Shown here: one piece after another, positions 9,382 to 17,300 of the stretch
Layout of the letters: every line of letters starts with the position of its first letter
Position numbering within the stretch: the first letter of the stretch is position 1
Source: Frigidibacter sp. SD6-1
Lineage (GTDB): Bacteria > Pseudomonadota > Alphaproteobacteria > Rhodobacterales > Rhodobacteraceae
Assembly (NCBI RefSeq): GCF_030143255.1
Contig: NZ_JARJNR010000001.1
Coordinates: 682,001 to 746,000 of the forward strand
Direction of reading: 5' to 3'
DNA: 64,000 nt
Notes under the pieces: model-generated
Told to the model about the DNA's origin: nothing
The model's database searches: none
Seen by the model: only the letters and a program-made list of their open reading frames with translations
Program-made: the position numbers and the translations under genes

Positions 9382-10238
9382 GCAGCACCTCCCTGACCGG
9401 CTTCGTCGCCAAGGCCGGGCTGGGCGCCGTGATGCTCGTGCTTCGCGGCCTCCGCTGCAGCCTCCGCCTTGACCTTGTTCTTCAGTCCGCGCCCCAGATA
9501 GGCCTCGATCACCGCCTCGTTCTCCATGATATGGGCGGCCGAGCCCGTGGCCAGCACCTTGCCCTCGGCCATCACGATCACCGGGTCGCAGAGGCGGCCG
9601 ATGAAATCCATGTCATGCTCGATCACGCAGAACGTATAGCCGCGTTCCTTGTTCAGCCGCACGATCGCGTCGCCGATCGTGTTGAGAAGCGTGCGGTTCA
9701 CGCCCGCGCCGACCTCGTCGAGGAAGACGATCTTGGCCTCGACCATCATCGTGCGGCCCAGTTCCAGAAGCTTTTTCTGGCCACCGGACAGGTTGCCCGC
9801 GCGTTCGTCGGCGAGATGGGAAATCGTCAGGAAGTCAAGGACTTCGTCGGCTTTCCTCGCAAGCGCGCGCTCTTCGTCGCGGATGCGGGCGCGGTGGAAC
9901 CAGCTGTTCCAGAGCGTCTCGCCCGACTGGCCACCCGGAACCATCATCAGGTTCTCGCGCACCGTCATCGAGGAAAATTCATGCGCAATCTGGAAGGTGC
10001 GCAGAAGGCCCTTGTGGAAAAGCTCGTGCGGCGGCAGGCCGGTGATGTCCTCGCCGTCCATCAGGACGCGGCCGGAGGTCGGCGCATGAACCCCGGCGAT
10101 CACGTTGAAGAGCGTGGATTTGCCCGCGCCGTTCGGGCCGATCAGCCCGGTGATCGAGCCTTTGGCGATTTCGATTGAGGCACCGTCAACGGCGTGAAAC
10201 CCGCCGAAATGCTTGTGCAGGTCCTCGACCACTATCAT
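9378..10238 (-). CDS. livG: Branched-chain amino acid ABC transporter ATPase LivG
   Basis: A 286-residue ABC ATPase partnering LivF. Walker A is GPNGAGKST, the signature NLSGGQKKLLELGR, and FLDEVGAGVNRTLLNTI follows; the normal Walker B 'DEP' reads DEV here, a variant seen in some LivG proteins. The C-terminal tail after LGRG is Ala/Glu/His-rich and longer than usual. The start at 10238 (MIVVEDLHKHFGG) has GGGGGAAG just upstream and fits the family; a longer reading would overlap the intercistronic hairpin. Confidence 0.92.
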   Translation of the reverse strand: MIVVEDLHKHFGGFHAVDGASIEIAKGSITGLIGPNGAGKSTLFNVIAGVHAPTSGRVLMDGEDITGLPPHELFHKGLLRTFQIAHEFSSMTVRENLMMVPGGQSGETLWNSWFHRARIRDEERALARKADEVLDFLTISHLADERAGNLSGGQKKLLELGRTMMVEAKIVFLDEVGAGVNRTLLNTIGDAIVRLNKERGYTFCVIEHDMDFIGRLCDPVIVMAEGKVLATGSAAHIMENEAVIEAYLGRGLKNKVKAEAAAEAAKHEHHGAQPGLGDEAGQGGAA

Positions 10239-10299
10239 GCGCTTCCCCCGGGGTGCCCGCCTTTGGGGCCTGTCGCCCCGGCAGGTCGTTATGCACAAA

Positions 10300-10324
10300 G
10301 GCGGCCCGGATGCACCGGGCCGCC
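10300..10324 (-). terminator. Intercistronic hairpin between binding protein gene and livG
   Basis: A perfect 10-bp GC stem (GGCGGCCCGG / CCGGGCCGCC) with a 5-base loop, lying between the binding-protein stop and livG. On the transcribed strand only a weak T tract follows (CTTTGTG). It would act as a partial terminator or mRNA stabiliser that raises binding-protein expression over the transporter subunits. Confidence 0.6.
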
Positions 10325-10341
10325 CCATGGATCAAGAACGA

Positions 10342-11523
10342 TCAGCGATATTTCACCGTTTCGATCTTGTTGTCCTTCACCTCGATCTCGCGGTAGTTGC
10401 CGGCCGATTCACCCGGTCCGATCAGTTCCACCGCCGAGCCGCCGACATAGTCGATGTCGCCGCCTGCGTTGATGATCTCGAGCGCCTTCTTCAGTTCGCC
10501 CGGGTAGATCTTTTCGCCCGGCGCGTTGGCCAGATCCATGATCTTCGGCGCGTAGTCGGCCGAGTTGGTCGAGTTGGCCGCAGCCATGGCGAGGAGCATG
10601 AGCGCCGCTGCATCATAGCTTTCGGGCGTGTAGGGCGAGGAGACGTCGAACGCGCCGCCCGACATGTCGCCGAGCGTTTTGAGGCCCGGCGAGTCGTTGC
10701 CCGGAACCTGGCCGAACGAGCCGTTCAGACCTTCAGGCACGTTCTGGGTGAGTGTGTCGGAGATCATGCCGCCCGGCAGTTCGAAGAGCGAGAAGGCCCC
10801 GGTGTCGACGGCGGCACGCAGGATGCCCGAACCGCCCTGGTCGACATAACCGGCGACGACGAGGATATCGCCGCCCGCAGCAGCAAGTGCGGCGACCTCG
10901 GCCGAGTAGTCGGCCTTGCCGTCTTCATGCGCCGCATTGATGGTGATCGTGCCGCCCTGCGCCTCGAAGCCTTTCTGGATCGCTTCGGCAAGACCCTTGC
11001 CGTAGTCGGAGTTGGAGTAGGTCAGCGCAGCCGACTTGATGCCGCGCTCGGCCATGATCATGCCGGCAATCTCGCCTTCGCGCGCGTCCGAGGGCGCGGT
11101 GCGGAAGAAGAGGCCATTGTCCTCTGCCGTCGAAAGCGCGGGCGAGGTCGCCGAGGGCGAGATCATCGCGATGCCGTTCGGAACGGCGACGTTGGACAGG
11201 ACGGCGCCGGTCACACCCGAGCAGTCGGCGCCGACAAGACCGGCGACCTTGTCCGAAGTGACAAGCTTTTCGGCGGCAGCGGTGGCGGCGGCACTGTCGA
11301 TGCAGGTCGAATCGGCGCGGATGCTGGTAACGGTCGAACCACCCATGAAGAGGCCCGAATCCGACACTTCCTTCATCGCGGCTTCGGCAGCCGTCGCCAT
11401 CGAACCGGTCAGCGATTCAATCGGGCCGGTGAAGCCGAGGAGAACGCCGATCTTGACCTCGTCCGCCGAAGCCACACCGGCAAAAAGTGCGCTCGCCGCC
11501 GTGGCAGCAAGAAGTTTTTTCAT
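10342..11523 (-). CDS. Branched-chain amino acid ABC transporter substrate-binding protein
   Basis: A 393-residue periplasmic receptor of the LivJ/LivK family (Peripla_BP_6) and the first gene of the importer operon. A Sec signal (MKKLLAATAASALFAGVASA) is followed by DEVKIGVLLGFTGPIESLTG, the usual start of the first lobe. The start at 11523 has GGGAGTGA eight bases upstream. The ligand is not predictable; the paired Cys residues (DSTCIDSA, VGADCSGVTG) could form a disulfide. The AT-rich stretch around 11650-11690 is the likely promoter zone. Confidence 0.93.
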   Translation of the reverse strand: MKKLLAATAASALFAGVASADEVKIGVLLGFTGPIESLTGSMATAAEAAMKEVSDSGLFMGGSTVTSIRADSTCIDSAAATAAAEKLVTSDKVAGLVGADCSGVTGAVLSNVAVPNGIAMISPSATSPALSTAEDNGLFFRTAPSDAREGEIAGMIMAERGIKSAALTYSNSDYGKGLAEAIQKGFEAQGGTITINAAHEDGKADYSAEVAALAAAGGDILVVAGYVDQGGSGILRAAVDTGAFSLFELPGGMISDTLTQNVPEGLNGSFGQVPGNDSPGLKTLGDMSGGAFDVSSPYTPESYDAAALMLLAMAAANSTNSADYAPKIMDLANAPGEKIYPGELKKALEIINAGGDIDYVGGSAVELIGPGESAGNYREIEVKDNKIETVKYR

Positions 11524-11709
11524 TTGATCACTCCCATATTGGACCAATGTCCTGCGTCAGAACCTAATCCGGGATTCCCGAAAAGCAATCGGAATATCCC
11601 CCGGAACTCCCCTCCCTTGGCGGCACCTTGCAGTGCGCTTCCGGCGTTTTTTATTTTGAACTTAAAATATATACACGGCGAAATCAAGCATGAAGATTGC
11701 CGGTCTAAC

Positions 11710-12729
11710 TCAGATGGACAGACGGGTGGCGCCAGGTTTGCCGAAGCTGCCACGCTCGCGGTAGGGCGTGGTCTGGTAATGCGCGCGGTAGCATTTCGAG
11801 AAATGCGATGGGCTGGCAAAACCGCAAGCAAGCGCCACGTTGATGACGCTCATGTCGGTCTGCATCAGCAGGTTGCGGGCCTTTTGCAGGCGCAGCTCCA
11901 TGTAATAGCGCTTGGGCGAGCGGTTCAGGTAGCGGCGGAACAGCCGTTCGAGTTGCCGCGTCGACATGCCGACATCGTCGGCAAGCGTCGCCGGGCTGAT
12001 CGGGTCCTCGATATTGGCCTCCATGATCTGGATGACCTGGCTAAGCTTGGGGTGACGCACGCCGATCCGGGTCGGGACCGACAGGCGCTGGGTGTCCTGA
12101 TCGGTGCGGATCGAACTGTAGATCAGCTGGTCGGCGACCGAATTTGCGAGGTCCTCGCCATGGTCCTGGGCGATGATCTTCAGCATCAGGTCGAGCGAGG
12201 AAGTGCCGCCTGCGGTCGTCATCCGGTTGCCGTCGATCACGAAGACCGACTTGGTCAGCTTGACCTCCTCGAATTCCTCTATGAAGGCATCCTGGTTTTC
12301 CCAGTGGATTGTCGCCCTCTTGCCGTCAAGAAGCCCGGCCTTGGCCATCGTGTAGCTGCCGGTGCAGATGCCGCCGATGCTGACGCCGCGCCGCGCCTCG
12401 CGGCGCAGCCAGTTGAGCACCGGCTTGGTCGTCGCCTTCTGCACGTCGATGCCGCCGCAGACCAGAAGCGCATCCTCGCGGTCGATCTCCTCGAGCCCCA
12501 TGTCGAGATGGAACGAGGCGCCGTTCGAACAGGAGACGTCGCGCCCGTTCTCGCCCGCGAGGCGCCAGCTGTAGGCCGCGGTGCCGAGCATGCGGTTGGC
12601 AAGGCGCAAAGGCTCGATTGCGCCCGCGAAGGAGATCATGGTGAAGCGATCGAGAAGCAGGAAGACGAAGCGACGCGTCGGCACGCCGTCACTTGTTTCC
12701 TTCTTGGCGCGGGACGTGGCCACCTGCAT
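11710..12729 (-). CDS. GlxA-family transcriptional regulator (DJ-1/PfpI-like plus AraC HTH)
   Basis: A 339-residue regulator with an N-terminal DJ-1/PfpI-type sensing domain (residues about 20-195, including GGICTGSYTMAKAGLL around the 'nucleophile elbow') and a C-terminal AraC DNA-binding domain (ADDVGMSTRQLERLFRRYL, then CGFASPSHFSKCYRAHY). Relatives such as GbdR, CdhR and SouR control betaine, carnitine and sarcosine use. It lies 186 bases upstream of the binding-protein gene on the same strand and may control that transporter or the divergent DAHP synthase region. The start could instead be GTG at 12759. Confidence 0.88.
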   Translation of the reverse strand: MQVATSRAKKETSDGVPTRRFVFLLLDRFTMISFAGAIEPLRLANRMLGTAAYSWRLAGENGRDVSCSNGASFHLDMGLEEIDREDALLVCGGIDVQKATTKPVLNWLRREARRGVSIGGICTGSYTMAKAGLLDGKRATIHWENQDAFIEEFEEVKLTKSVFVIDGNRMTTAGGTSSLDLMLKIIAQDHGEDLANSVADQLIYSSIRTDQDTQRLSVPTRIGVRHPKLSQVIQIMEANIEDPISPATLADDVGMSTRQLERLFRRYLNRSPKRYYMELRLQKARNLLMQTDMSVINVALACGFASPSHFSKCYRAHYQTTPYRERGSFGKPGATRLSI

Positions 12730-12841
12730 AATGCGACCTGTTTGTGTCGTTTCGCGCACCTAACACCTGAACGGGTCCGCGCGCAAGGATGTTTCGCGGC
12801 GTTTTATGGTCGGTTTTCGATTATTTTATGCGGCTATCTGT

Positions 12842-12870
12842 TTGCGTCTCTTCCTGCCCCTCTCTATAAG
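12842..12870 (+). promoter_or_regulatory. Sigma-70-type promoter for DAHP synthase
   Basis: TTGCGT (12842-12847) and TATAAG (12865-12870) are separated by 17 bases and lie 38 bases before the gene's start codon, close to the housekeeping consensus. Confidence 0.55.
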
Positions 12871-12907
12871 GCAAGGCCGTTATCGCTAAAGCATGTCGAG
12901 GATTGAG

Positions 12908-14278
12908 ATGACGAAGGGCTGGACCAAATCCGACTGGCGCACGAAGCCCCGGGTGCAGATGCCCGATTACCTGGATCAGGCCGCGCTGACCTCGGTCGAG
13001 GCGACGCTGTCGCAGATGCCGCCGCTGGTCTTCGCGGGCGAGGCGCGCAAGCTGAAGCGCGCGCTTGGCGAGGTGGCGGCGGGCCGGGCGTTCCTGTTGC
13101 AGGGCGGCGATTGCGCCGAAAGCTTCTCGGAGTTTTCCGCCGACAATATCCGCGACACGTTCAAGGTCATCCTGCAGATGGCGATCGTGCTGACCTGGGG
13201 CGCGAAAGTGCCGGTCATCAAGATCGGCCGGGTCGCGGGCCAGTTCGCCAAGCCGCGCTCGGCGCCCACCGAAGTGATGGGTGGCGTGGAACTGCCCTCC
13301 TACCGGGGCGACATTATCAACGGTTTCGATTTCACCGAGGCGGCGCGGGTGCCCGACCCGTCGCGCATGCTTCAGGCCTATACCCAGGCCGCCGCTTCGC
13401 TGAACCTTCTGCGCGCTTTCTCGACCGGGGGTTATGCCGATATCCACCGGGTGCAGAGCTGGATTTCCTCCTTCACCGATGAGGCGGACGCCAAACGCTA
13501 TCGCGAGATCGCGGTGCGCATCCAGGATGCGATGGATTTCATGGCCGCCGCCGGTGTGACGTCGGAAACCGCGCACGAGCTTGGCACGGTCGATTTCTAC
13601 ACCAGCCACGAGGCGCTGCTTCTGGAATATGAAGAGGCGCTGTGCCGGATCGATTCGACGACCGGCCTGCCGGTCGCGGGCTCGGGTCACATGATCTGGA
13701 TCGGCGACCGCACGCGGCAGCCCGACGGGGCGCATGTCGAATTCTGCCGGGGCGTGCAGAACCCGGTCGGGCTGAAATGCGGGCCCTCGACCACGGCGGA
13801 CGATCTGAAAGTGCTGATGGCCAAGCTGAACCCGGACAACGAGGCCGGGCGCCTGACGCTGATCGCGCGGTTCGGCGCGGGCAAGGTTGGCGACCACCTG
13901 CCGCGCCTCATCCGCGCGGTGCAGGAGGAGGGCGCGACTGTCGTCTGGTCCTGCGACCCGATGCACGGCAACACGATCAAGTCGGCCTCGGGCTACAAGA
14001 CCCGGCCGTTCGAAAGCGTGCTGCGCGAGGTGCGGGAATTCTTCGGCGTGCACAAGGCCGAGGGCACGATCCCGGGCGGGGTGCATTTCGAGATGACCGG
14101 CAAGGATGTGACCGAATGCACCGGCGGGGTGCGGGCGGTGACCGACGAGGATCTGTCGGACCGCTATCACACCGCCTGCGACCCGCGCCTCAATGCCAGC
14201 CAGTCGCTGGAACTGGCCTTCCTTGTCGCCGAGGAACTGCAGGACCGCCGCGCCATGGCCCGCGCCGCCGGAATGTAA
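12908..14278 (+). CDS. Class II 3-deoxy-7-phosphoheptulonate (DAHP) synthase
   Basis: First step of the shikimate pathway: condenses phosphoenolpyruvate with erythrose 4-phosphate in the cytoplasm. At 456 residues it matches the plant-like class II (AroAII) family. Seen: [12 protein letters not shown], whose Cys is a metal ligand; the [13 protein letters not shown] region; [10 protein letters not shown] with the metal-binding His; and [16 protein letters not shown] with acidic ligands. The start at 12908 ([10 protein letters not shown]) is preferred because GAGGA lies six bases upstream; an in-frame ATG exists at 12893. It is divergent from the GlxA-type regulator. Confidence 0.95.
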   Translation: MTKGWTKSDWRTKPRVQMPDYLDQAALTSVEATLSQMPPLVFAGEARKLKRALGEVAAGRAFLLQGGDCAESFSEFSADNIRDTFKVILQMAIVLTWGAKVPVIKIGRVAGQFAKPRSAPTEVMGGVELPSYRGDIINGFDFTEAARVPDPSRMLQAYTQAAASLNLLRAFSTGGYADIHRVQSWISSFTDEADAKRYREIAVRIQDAMDFMAAAGVTSETAHELGTVDFYTSHEALLLEYEEALCRIDSTTGLPVAGSGHMIWIGDRTRQPDGAHVEFCRGVQNPVGLKCGPSTTADDLKVLMAKLNPDNEAGRLTLIARFGAGKVGDHLPRLIRAVQEEGATVVWSCDPMHGNTIKSASGYKTRPFESVLREVREFFGVHKAEGTIPGGVHFEMTGKDVTECTGGVRAVTDEDLSDRYHTACDPRLNASQSLELAFLVAEELQDRRAMARAAGM

Positions 14279-14325
14279 GGCGGGCATCCTCCTCCAGCAC
14301 TTTGTGCACGCGTCGGGTCATCGTC

Positions 14326-14360
14326 GCGAGGAGTGCATGAAATGCTCGACGAGCCGCTCC
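14326..14360 (-). repeat. Dispersed intergenic repeat, copy 1 (half element)
   Basis: Read on the minus strand it begins GGAGCGGCTCGTCGAGC and ends ACTCCTCGC, the same frame as the copies at 17254, 26700, 51019, 55600 and 59082. It occupies the short gap between two convergent genes, 48 bases past the DAHP synthase stop and 13 bases before the PAS-protein stop. Confidence 0.6.
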
Positions 14361-14372
14361 GGCGAGAGGCGG

Positions 14373-15032
14373 CTATTCGCCCGACGTCACCAGCCGCAGA
14401 TGGCTCCGGTCGCGCCCCGTCCGGGGCACATAGGGGATCTGGCTTTCGGCAAAACCGCGGGCAAGGGCCGGGGCGGGGCCGGGACGCTCGGTCGGGCGCC
14501 CTTCGACGATCGGCGTGACCCGCGCTGCCGAAATGTCGAACCGGCGCGGCGCGCGGCCGACAGAGCCTTCAGCGACCAGACAGCCAAGCGCGCGGCTGAT
14601 GTCGCCAAGATCGCTTTGCAAGGGCAGAAGCACGAGCCGCGCCGTCAGCGGCGGCCGGCCGAAGCCGCTTTCGCCGGTCAGGTCCAGTTCGGCGATCTGC
14701 GGCAGGCGGAAGACGCCTTCGATCACCTCGGCCAGTTCGGCCCGCCCTCCCGGCGTGAAGAGCGCCGAGAAGGGCATGCCGCGCACTTCCATCCCCATCA
14801 GTTCGCTGAGCGCCATCCCCGAGAGGCGGAAGCGCGCCACCTGTGGCGCGATCCGTTCAAGGATGAAGGCCCGTTCCAGCGCGCGTTCGATGCCGCGCGG
14901 GTCGATCTCGGACCGCAAGGGCACCTTGCGGCCATTGCGCAGTGCCTCCCAATAGGCCCTCACTTCGGAAATCGGGGCGTACTGCATCTCGGTCCTGACA
15001 TGCGCGAAGGGAACGATATTTTCCTGATCCAT
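14373..15032 (-). CDS. PAS_5-type PAS domain protein
   Basis: A 219-residue cytoplasmic protein of the alphaproteobacterial PAS_5 group. Residues 15-155 fit a PAS fold: VRAYWEALRNGRKVPLRSEIDPRGIE is the diagnostic opening, followed by ALERAFILERIAPQVARFRLSGMALSELMGMEVRGMPFSAL. The C-terminus is basic and Pro/Arg-rich with no kinase, HTH or GGDEF domain, so it would sense or bind rather than signal alone. The start is ATG at 15032; a TTG two codons earlier is less likely. It shares a 144-base upstream region with yicC, transcribed the other way. Confidence 0.75.
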   Translation of the reverse strand: MDQENIVPFAHVRTEMQYAPISEVRAYWEALRNGRKVPLRSEIDPRGIERALERAFILERIAPQVARFRLSGMALSELMGMEVRGMPFSALFTPGGRAELAEVIEGVFRLPQIAELDLTGESGFGRPPLTARLVLLPLQSDLGDISRALGCLVAEGSVGRAPRRFDISAARVTPIVEGRPTERPGPAPALARGFAESQIPYVPRTGRDRSHLRLVTSGE

Positions 15033-15099
15033 GACCAATCCATGTGCCGTGCGGTGTCTCGAATGATCCGGTCCGCGTTGCCCAGGAAGTCAGGCTTTG

Positions 15100-15184
15100 T
15101 TAACCCTAGGACCGGAAAGCTTACTCAAGTGTTAATCTACACAATTTTAGCGAGCATGGGGGCGCGAAAGTGTTAAATGGTTAA
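15100..15184. promoter_or_regulatory. TTAA-rich region with possible CtrA half-sites
   Basis: GTTAAC at 15099-15104, GTTAA at 15131 and GTTAAATGGTTAA at 15172-15184 lie in the divergent PAS-yicC region. Alphaproteobacterial CtrA binds TTAA-N7-TTAA or TTAACCAT-like halves. None has the exact seven-base spacing (the last pair is four apart), so this is only a suggestion. Confidence 0.22.
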
Positions 15185-16079
15185 GGGCACGCTCAATTCG
15201 ATGACCGGCTTTGCCGCGCGGCGCGGCGAAGGGGCAGGCGCAGGCTGGACCTGGGATATCCGGTCGGTGAACGGCAAGGGGTTCGATCTGCGCCCGCGCC
15301 TGCCGGACGGGATCGAGGGGCTGGAGGCGGCGGTGCGCGCGGCGGTATCGGCCCGCGTGGCGCGCGGCAATGTCAGCGTCACCCTGCGCCTGGCGCAGGA
15401 AGTCTCGGCCGACAGCTACCGGGTGAATGAGCCCGCGCTGCATGCGGCGCTTTTCGCGCTTGGCCGTGCGGAGGCAGCGGCGCGCGCCGCGGGGTTCGAG
15501 ACGCGCCCGATGTCACCGGCAGAGATACTGGGGCTGAAAGGCGTTCTCGACACCAACGGCGGCGCGGACGATCAGTCGGCCCTGCTTCCCGCGCTGCTCG
15601 CCGATCTTGGCCTTGCCCTTGATGACTTCATCGCCATGCGCGCAGAGGAAGGCGCGGCGCTCGCCAGCGTTATCTCGGGTCAGACCGAGCGGATCGCGGC
15701 GCTGGTTGCCGAGGCGGCACAGGCGGCCGAGGCGCGGCGCGCGCAGATGGAAGCGACCCTCAGTGACAATCTGGCGCGTGTCCTTTCGGGCGCGGGCGAG
15801 GCCGACCCGAACCGCGTCGCGCAGGAACTGGCGCTATTGGTGGTGAAGGCCGACGTGACCGAGGAACTGGACCGGCTATCGGCGCATGTCGCGGCGGCGC
15901 GCAAGCTTCTGGCCGGGGGCGGGGCGGTCGGCAAGAGGTTCGATTTCCTCATGCAGGAATTCATGCGCGAGGCCAATACGCTCTGCTCCAAGTCCGGCAA
16001 TGTAGAGCTGACGCGGATCGGGCTTGACCTCAAGACGGTCATCGACCAGATGCGCGAGCAGGTTCAGAACGTGGAATGA
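15177..16079 (+). CDS. yicC: YicC/YloC family endoribonuclease
   Basis: A 300-residue member of the YicC family (stress-induced RNA-cleaving proteins). The N-terminal [12 protein letters not shown] is the family opening, [15 protein letters not shown] follows, and the C-terminal [23 protein letters not shown] is the highly conserved DUF1732 end. As in many proteobacteria it precedes gmk; its TGA overlaps the gmk ATG. Confidence 0.93.
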   Translation: MVKGTLNSMTGFAARRGEGAGAGWTWDIRSVNGKGFDLRPRLPDGIEGLEAAVRAAVSARVARGNVSVTLRLAQEVSADSYRVNEPALHAALFALGRAEAAARAAGFETRPMSPAEILGLKGVLDTNGGADDQSALLPALLADLGLALDDFIAMRAEEGAALASVISGQTERIAALVAEAAQAAEARRAQMEATLSDNLARVLSGAGEADPNRVAQELALLVVKADVTEELDRLSAHVAAARKLLAGGGAVGKRFDFLMQEFMREANTLCSKSGNVELTRIGLDLKTVIDQMREQVQNVE

Positions 16080-16726
16080 CGATGCGACGCCAGATGCAAA
16101 GGCGGGGACTCCTGCTTATCCTCTCCTCGCCGTCGGGCGCGGGCAAGTCGACCCTGTCGAAACGGCTGATGGCCTGGGACCCGACGCTGAGATTTTCGGT
16201 CTCCGCCACCACCCGCGCGGCACGGCCGGGCGAGGTGGACGGGAAAGACTATTATTTCAAGAGCCGGGCGGAGTTCGAGGCGCTGGTCGCCGAGAACCAG
16301 ATGCTGGAACATGCCGAGGTCTTCGGCAATCTCTACGGCTCGCCGCGCGCCCCGGTGGAACAGGCGATGCGCGAGGGGCGCGACACGCTCTTTGACATCG
16401 ACTGGCAGGGCGGCCAGCAGATCCGGCAGGCGATGGCGGGCGACGTCGTGTCGATCTTCATCCTGCCGCCGTCGATTGCGGAACTGGAACGCCGCCTGCG
16501 CACGCGCGGGCAGGACAGCGACGAGGTGATCCGCGGCAGGATGGCGAAAAGCGAGGCCGAGATCAGCCATTGGGCCGAATATGACTATGTGCTGGTCAAT
16601 GACGATCTGGACCGGGCCGAGGCAGAGTTGAAGATGATCGTCGCTGCCGAGCGTCTGCGCCGCGACCGCCAGCCGGGTCTGTCGGATTTCGTGCGCGGCC
16701 TGAACAGGGAGTTTGGCGCCAGATGA
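16076..16726 (+). CDS. gmk: Guanylate kinase
   Basis: Phosphorylates GMP to GDP with ATP. The P-loop is [10 protein letters not shown] near residues 17-26, followed by the GMP-binding [20 protein letters not shown] segment pieces and [13 protein letters not shown]. At 216 residues it is the normal length. Overlaps yicC upstream and the carbonic anhydrase gene downstream by four bases each, giving a tightly coupled three-gene operon. Confidence 0.95.
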   Translation: MTMRRQMQRRGLLLILSSPSGAGKSTLSKRLMAWDPTLRFSVSATTRAARPGEVDGKDYYFKSRAEFEALVAENQMLEHAEVFGNLYGSPRAPVEQAMREGRDTLFDIDWQGGQQIRQAMAGDVVSIFILPPSIAELERRLRTRGQDSDEVIRGRMAKSEAEISHWAEYDYVLVNDDLDRAEAELKMIVAAERLRRDRQPGLSDFVRGLNREFGAR

Positions 16727-17241
16727 TCTATGAACTGGACGGTATCCGCCCCGAGATCGGTCGCGATGTCTGGATCGCGCCGGGCGCCCATGTGATGGGC
16801 AAGGTGGCGCTGGAGGACGAGGTCGGCATCTGGTTCGGCGTCACCATGCGCGGCGACAATGAGCTGATCCGCATCGGGCGCGGTTCGAATGTGCAGGAAA
16901 ACTGTGTGCTGCACACCGACATGGGTTTTCCGCTGACGGTCGGCGCCGATTGCACCATCGGCCACAAGGCGATGCTGCATGGCTGCACCATCGGTGACGG
17001 CACACTGATCGGCATGGGCGCCACGATCCTCAATGGCGCGGTGATCGGGTCTGGTTGCCTGATCGGGGCGGGCGCGCTGGTGACCGAGGGCAAGCATATC
17101 CCCGACGGCAGCCTGGTGATGGGGGCGCCGGGCCGGGTGGTGCGCGAACTGGACGCGGAGGCGCGGGCACGGCTTCTGAAATCGGCCGAAGGCTACCGCG
17201 CCAATGCTCGCCGCTTCGCGGCGGGCTTGCGCGAAGTCTGA
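16723..17241 (+). CDS. Gamma-class carbonic anhydrase-like hexapeptide protein
   Basis: A 172-residue left-handed beta-helix protein of the PaaY/YrdA gamma-carbonic anhydrase group. Three metal-site histidines are in place: CVLHTD, then [14 protein letters not shown]. Hexapeptide turns ([22 protein letters not shown]) run through the middle and a C-terminal helix packs on the helix face. It could hydrate CO2, but many relatives lack measured activity. Last gene of the yicC-gmk operon. Confidence 0.85.
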   Translation: MIYELDGIRPEIGRDVWIAPGAHVMGKVALEDEVGIWFGVTMRGDNELIRIGRGSNVQENCVLHTDMGFPLTVGADCTIGHKAMLHGCTIGDGTLIGMGATILNGAVIGSGCLIGAGALVTEGKHIPDGSLVMGAPGRVVRELDAEARARLLKSAEGYRANARRFAAGLREV

Positions 17242-17253
17242 CGGGCGTGACCC

Positions 17254-17290
17254 GGGGCCGCTCGTCGAGCCCTTGCGTGCTCTCCTCGCT
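17254..17290 (+). repeat. Dispersed intergenic repeat, copy 2 (half element)
   Basis: GGGGCCGCTCGTCGAGCCC, then TTGCG and CTCTCCTCGCT. It fills the 59-base gap between two convergent genes (gamma-CA and penicillin acylase), the same setting as copies 1 and 3. Confidence 0.65.
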
Positions 17291-17300
17291 GTGCTGCGAC

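Noticed and set aside
10213-12906. An 897-codon open frame on the + strand
   Set aside because: Antisense to the binding-protein and GlxA genes, both of which have clear families; no ribosome site or motif.
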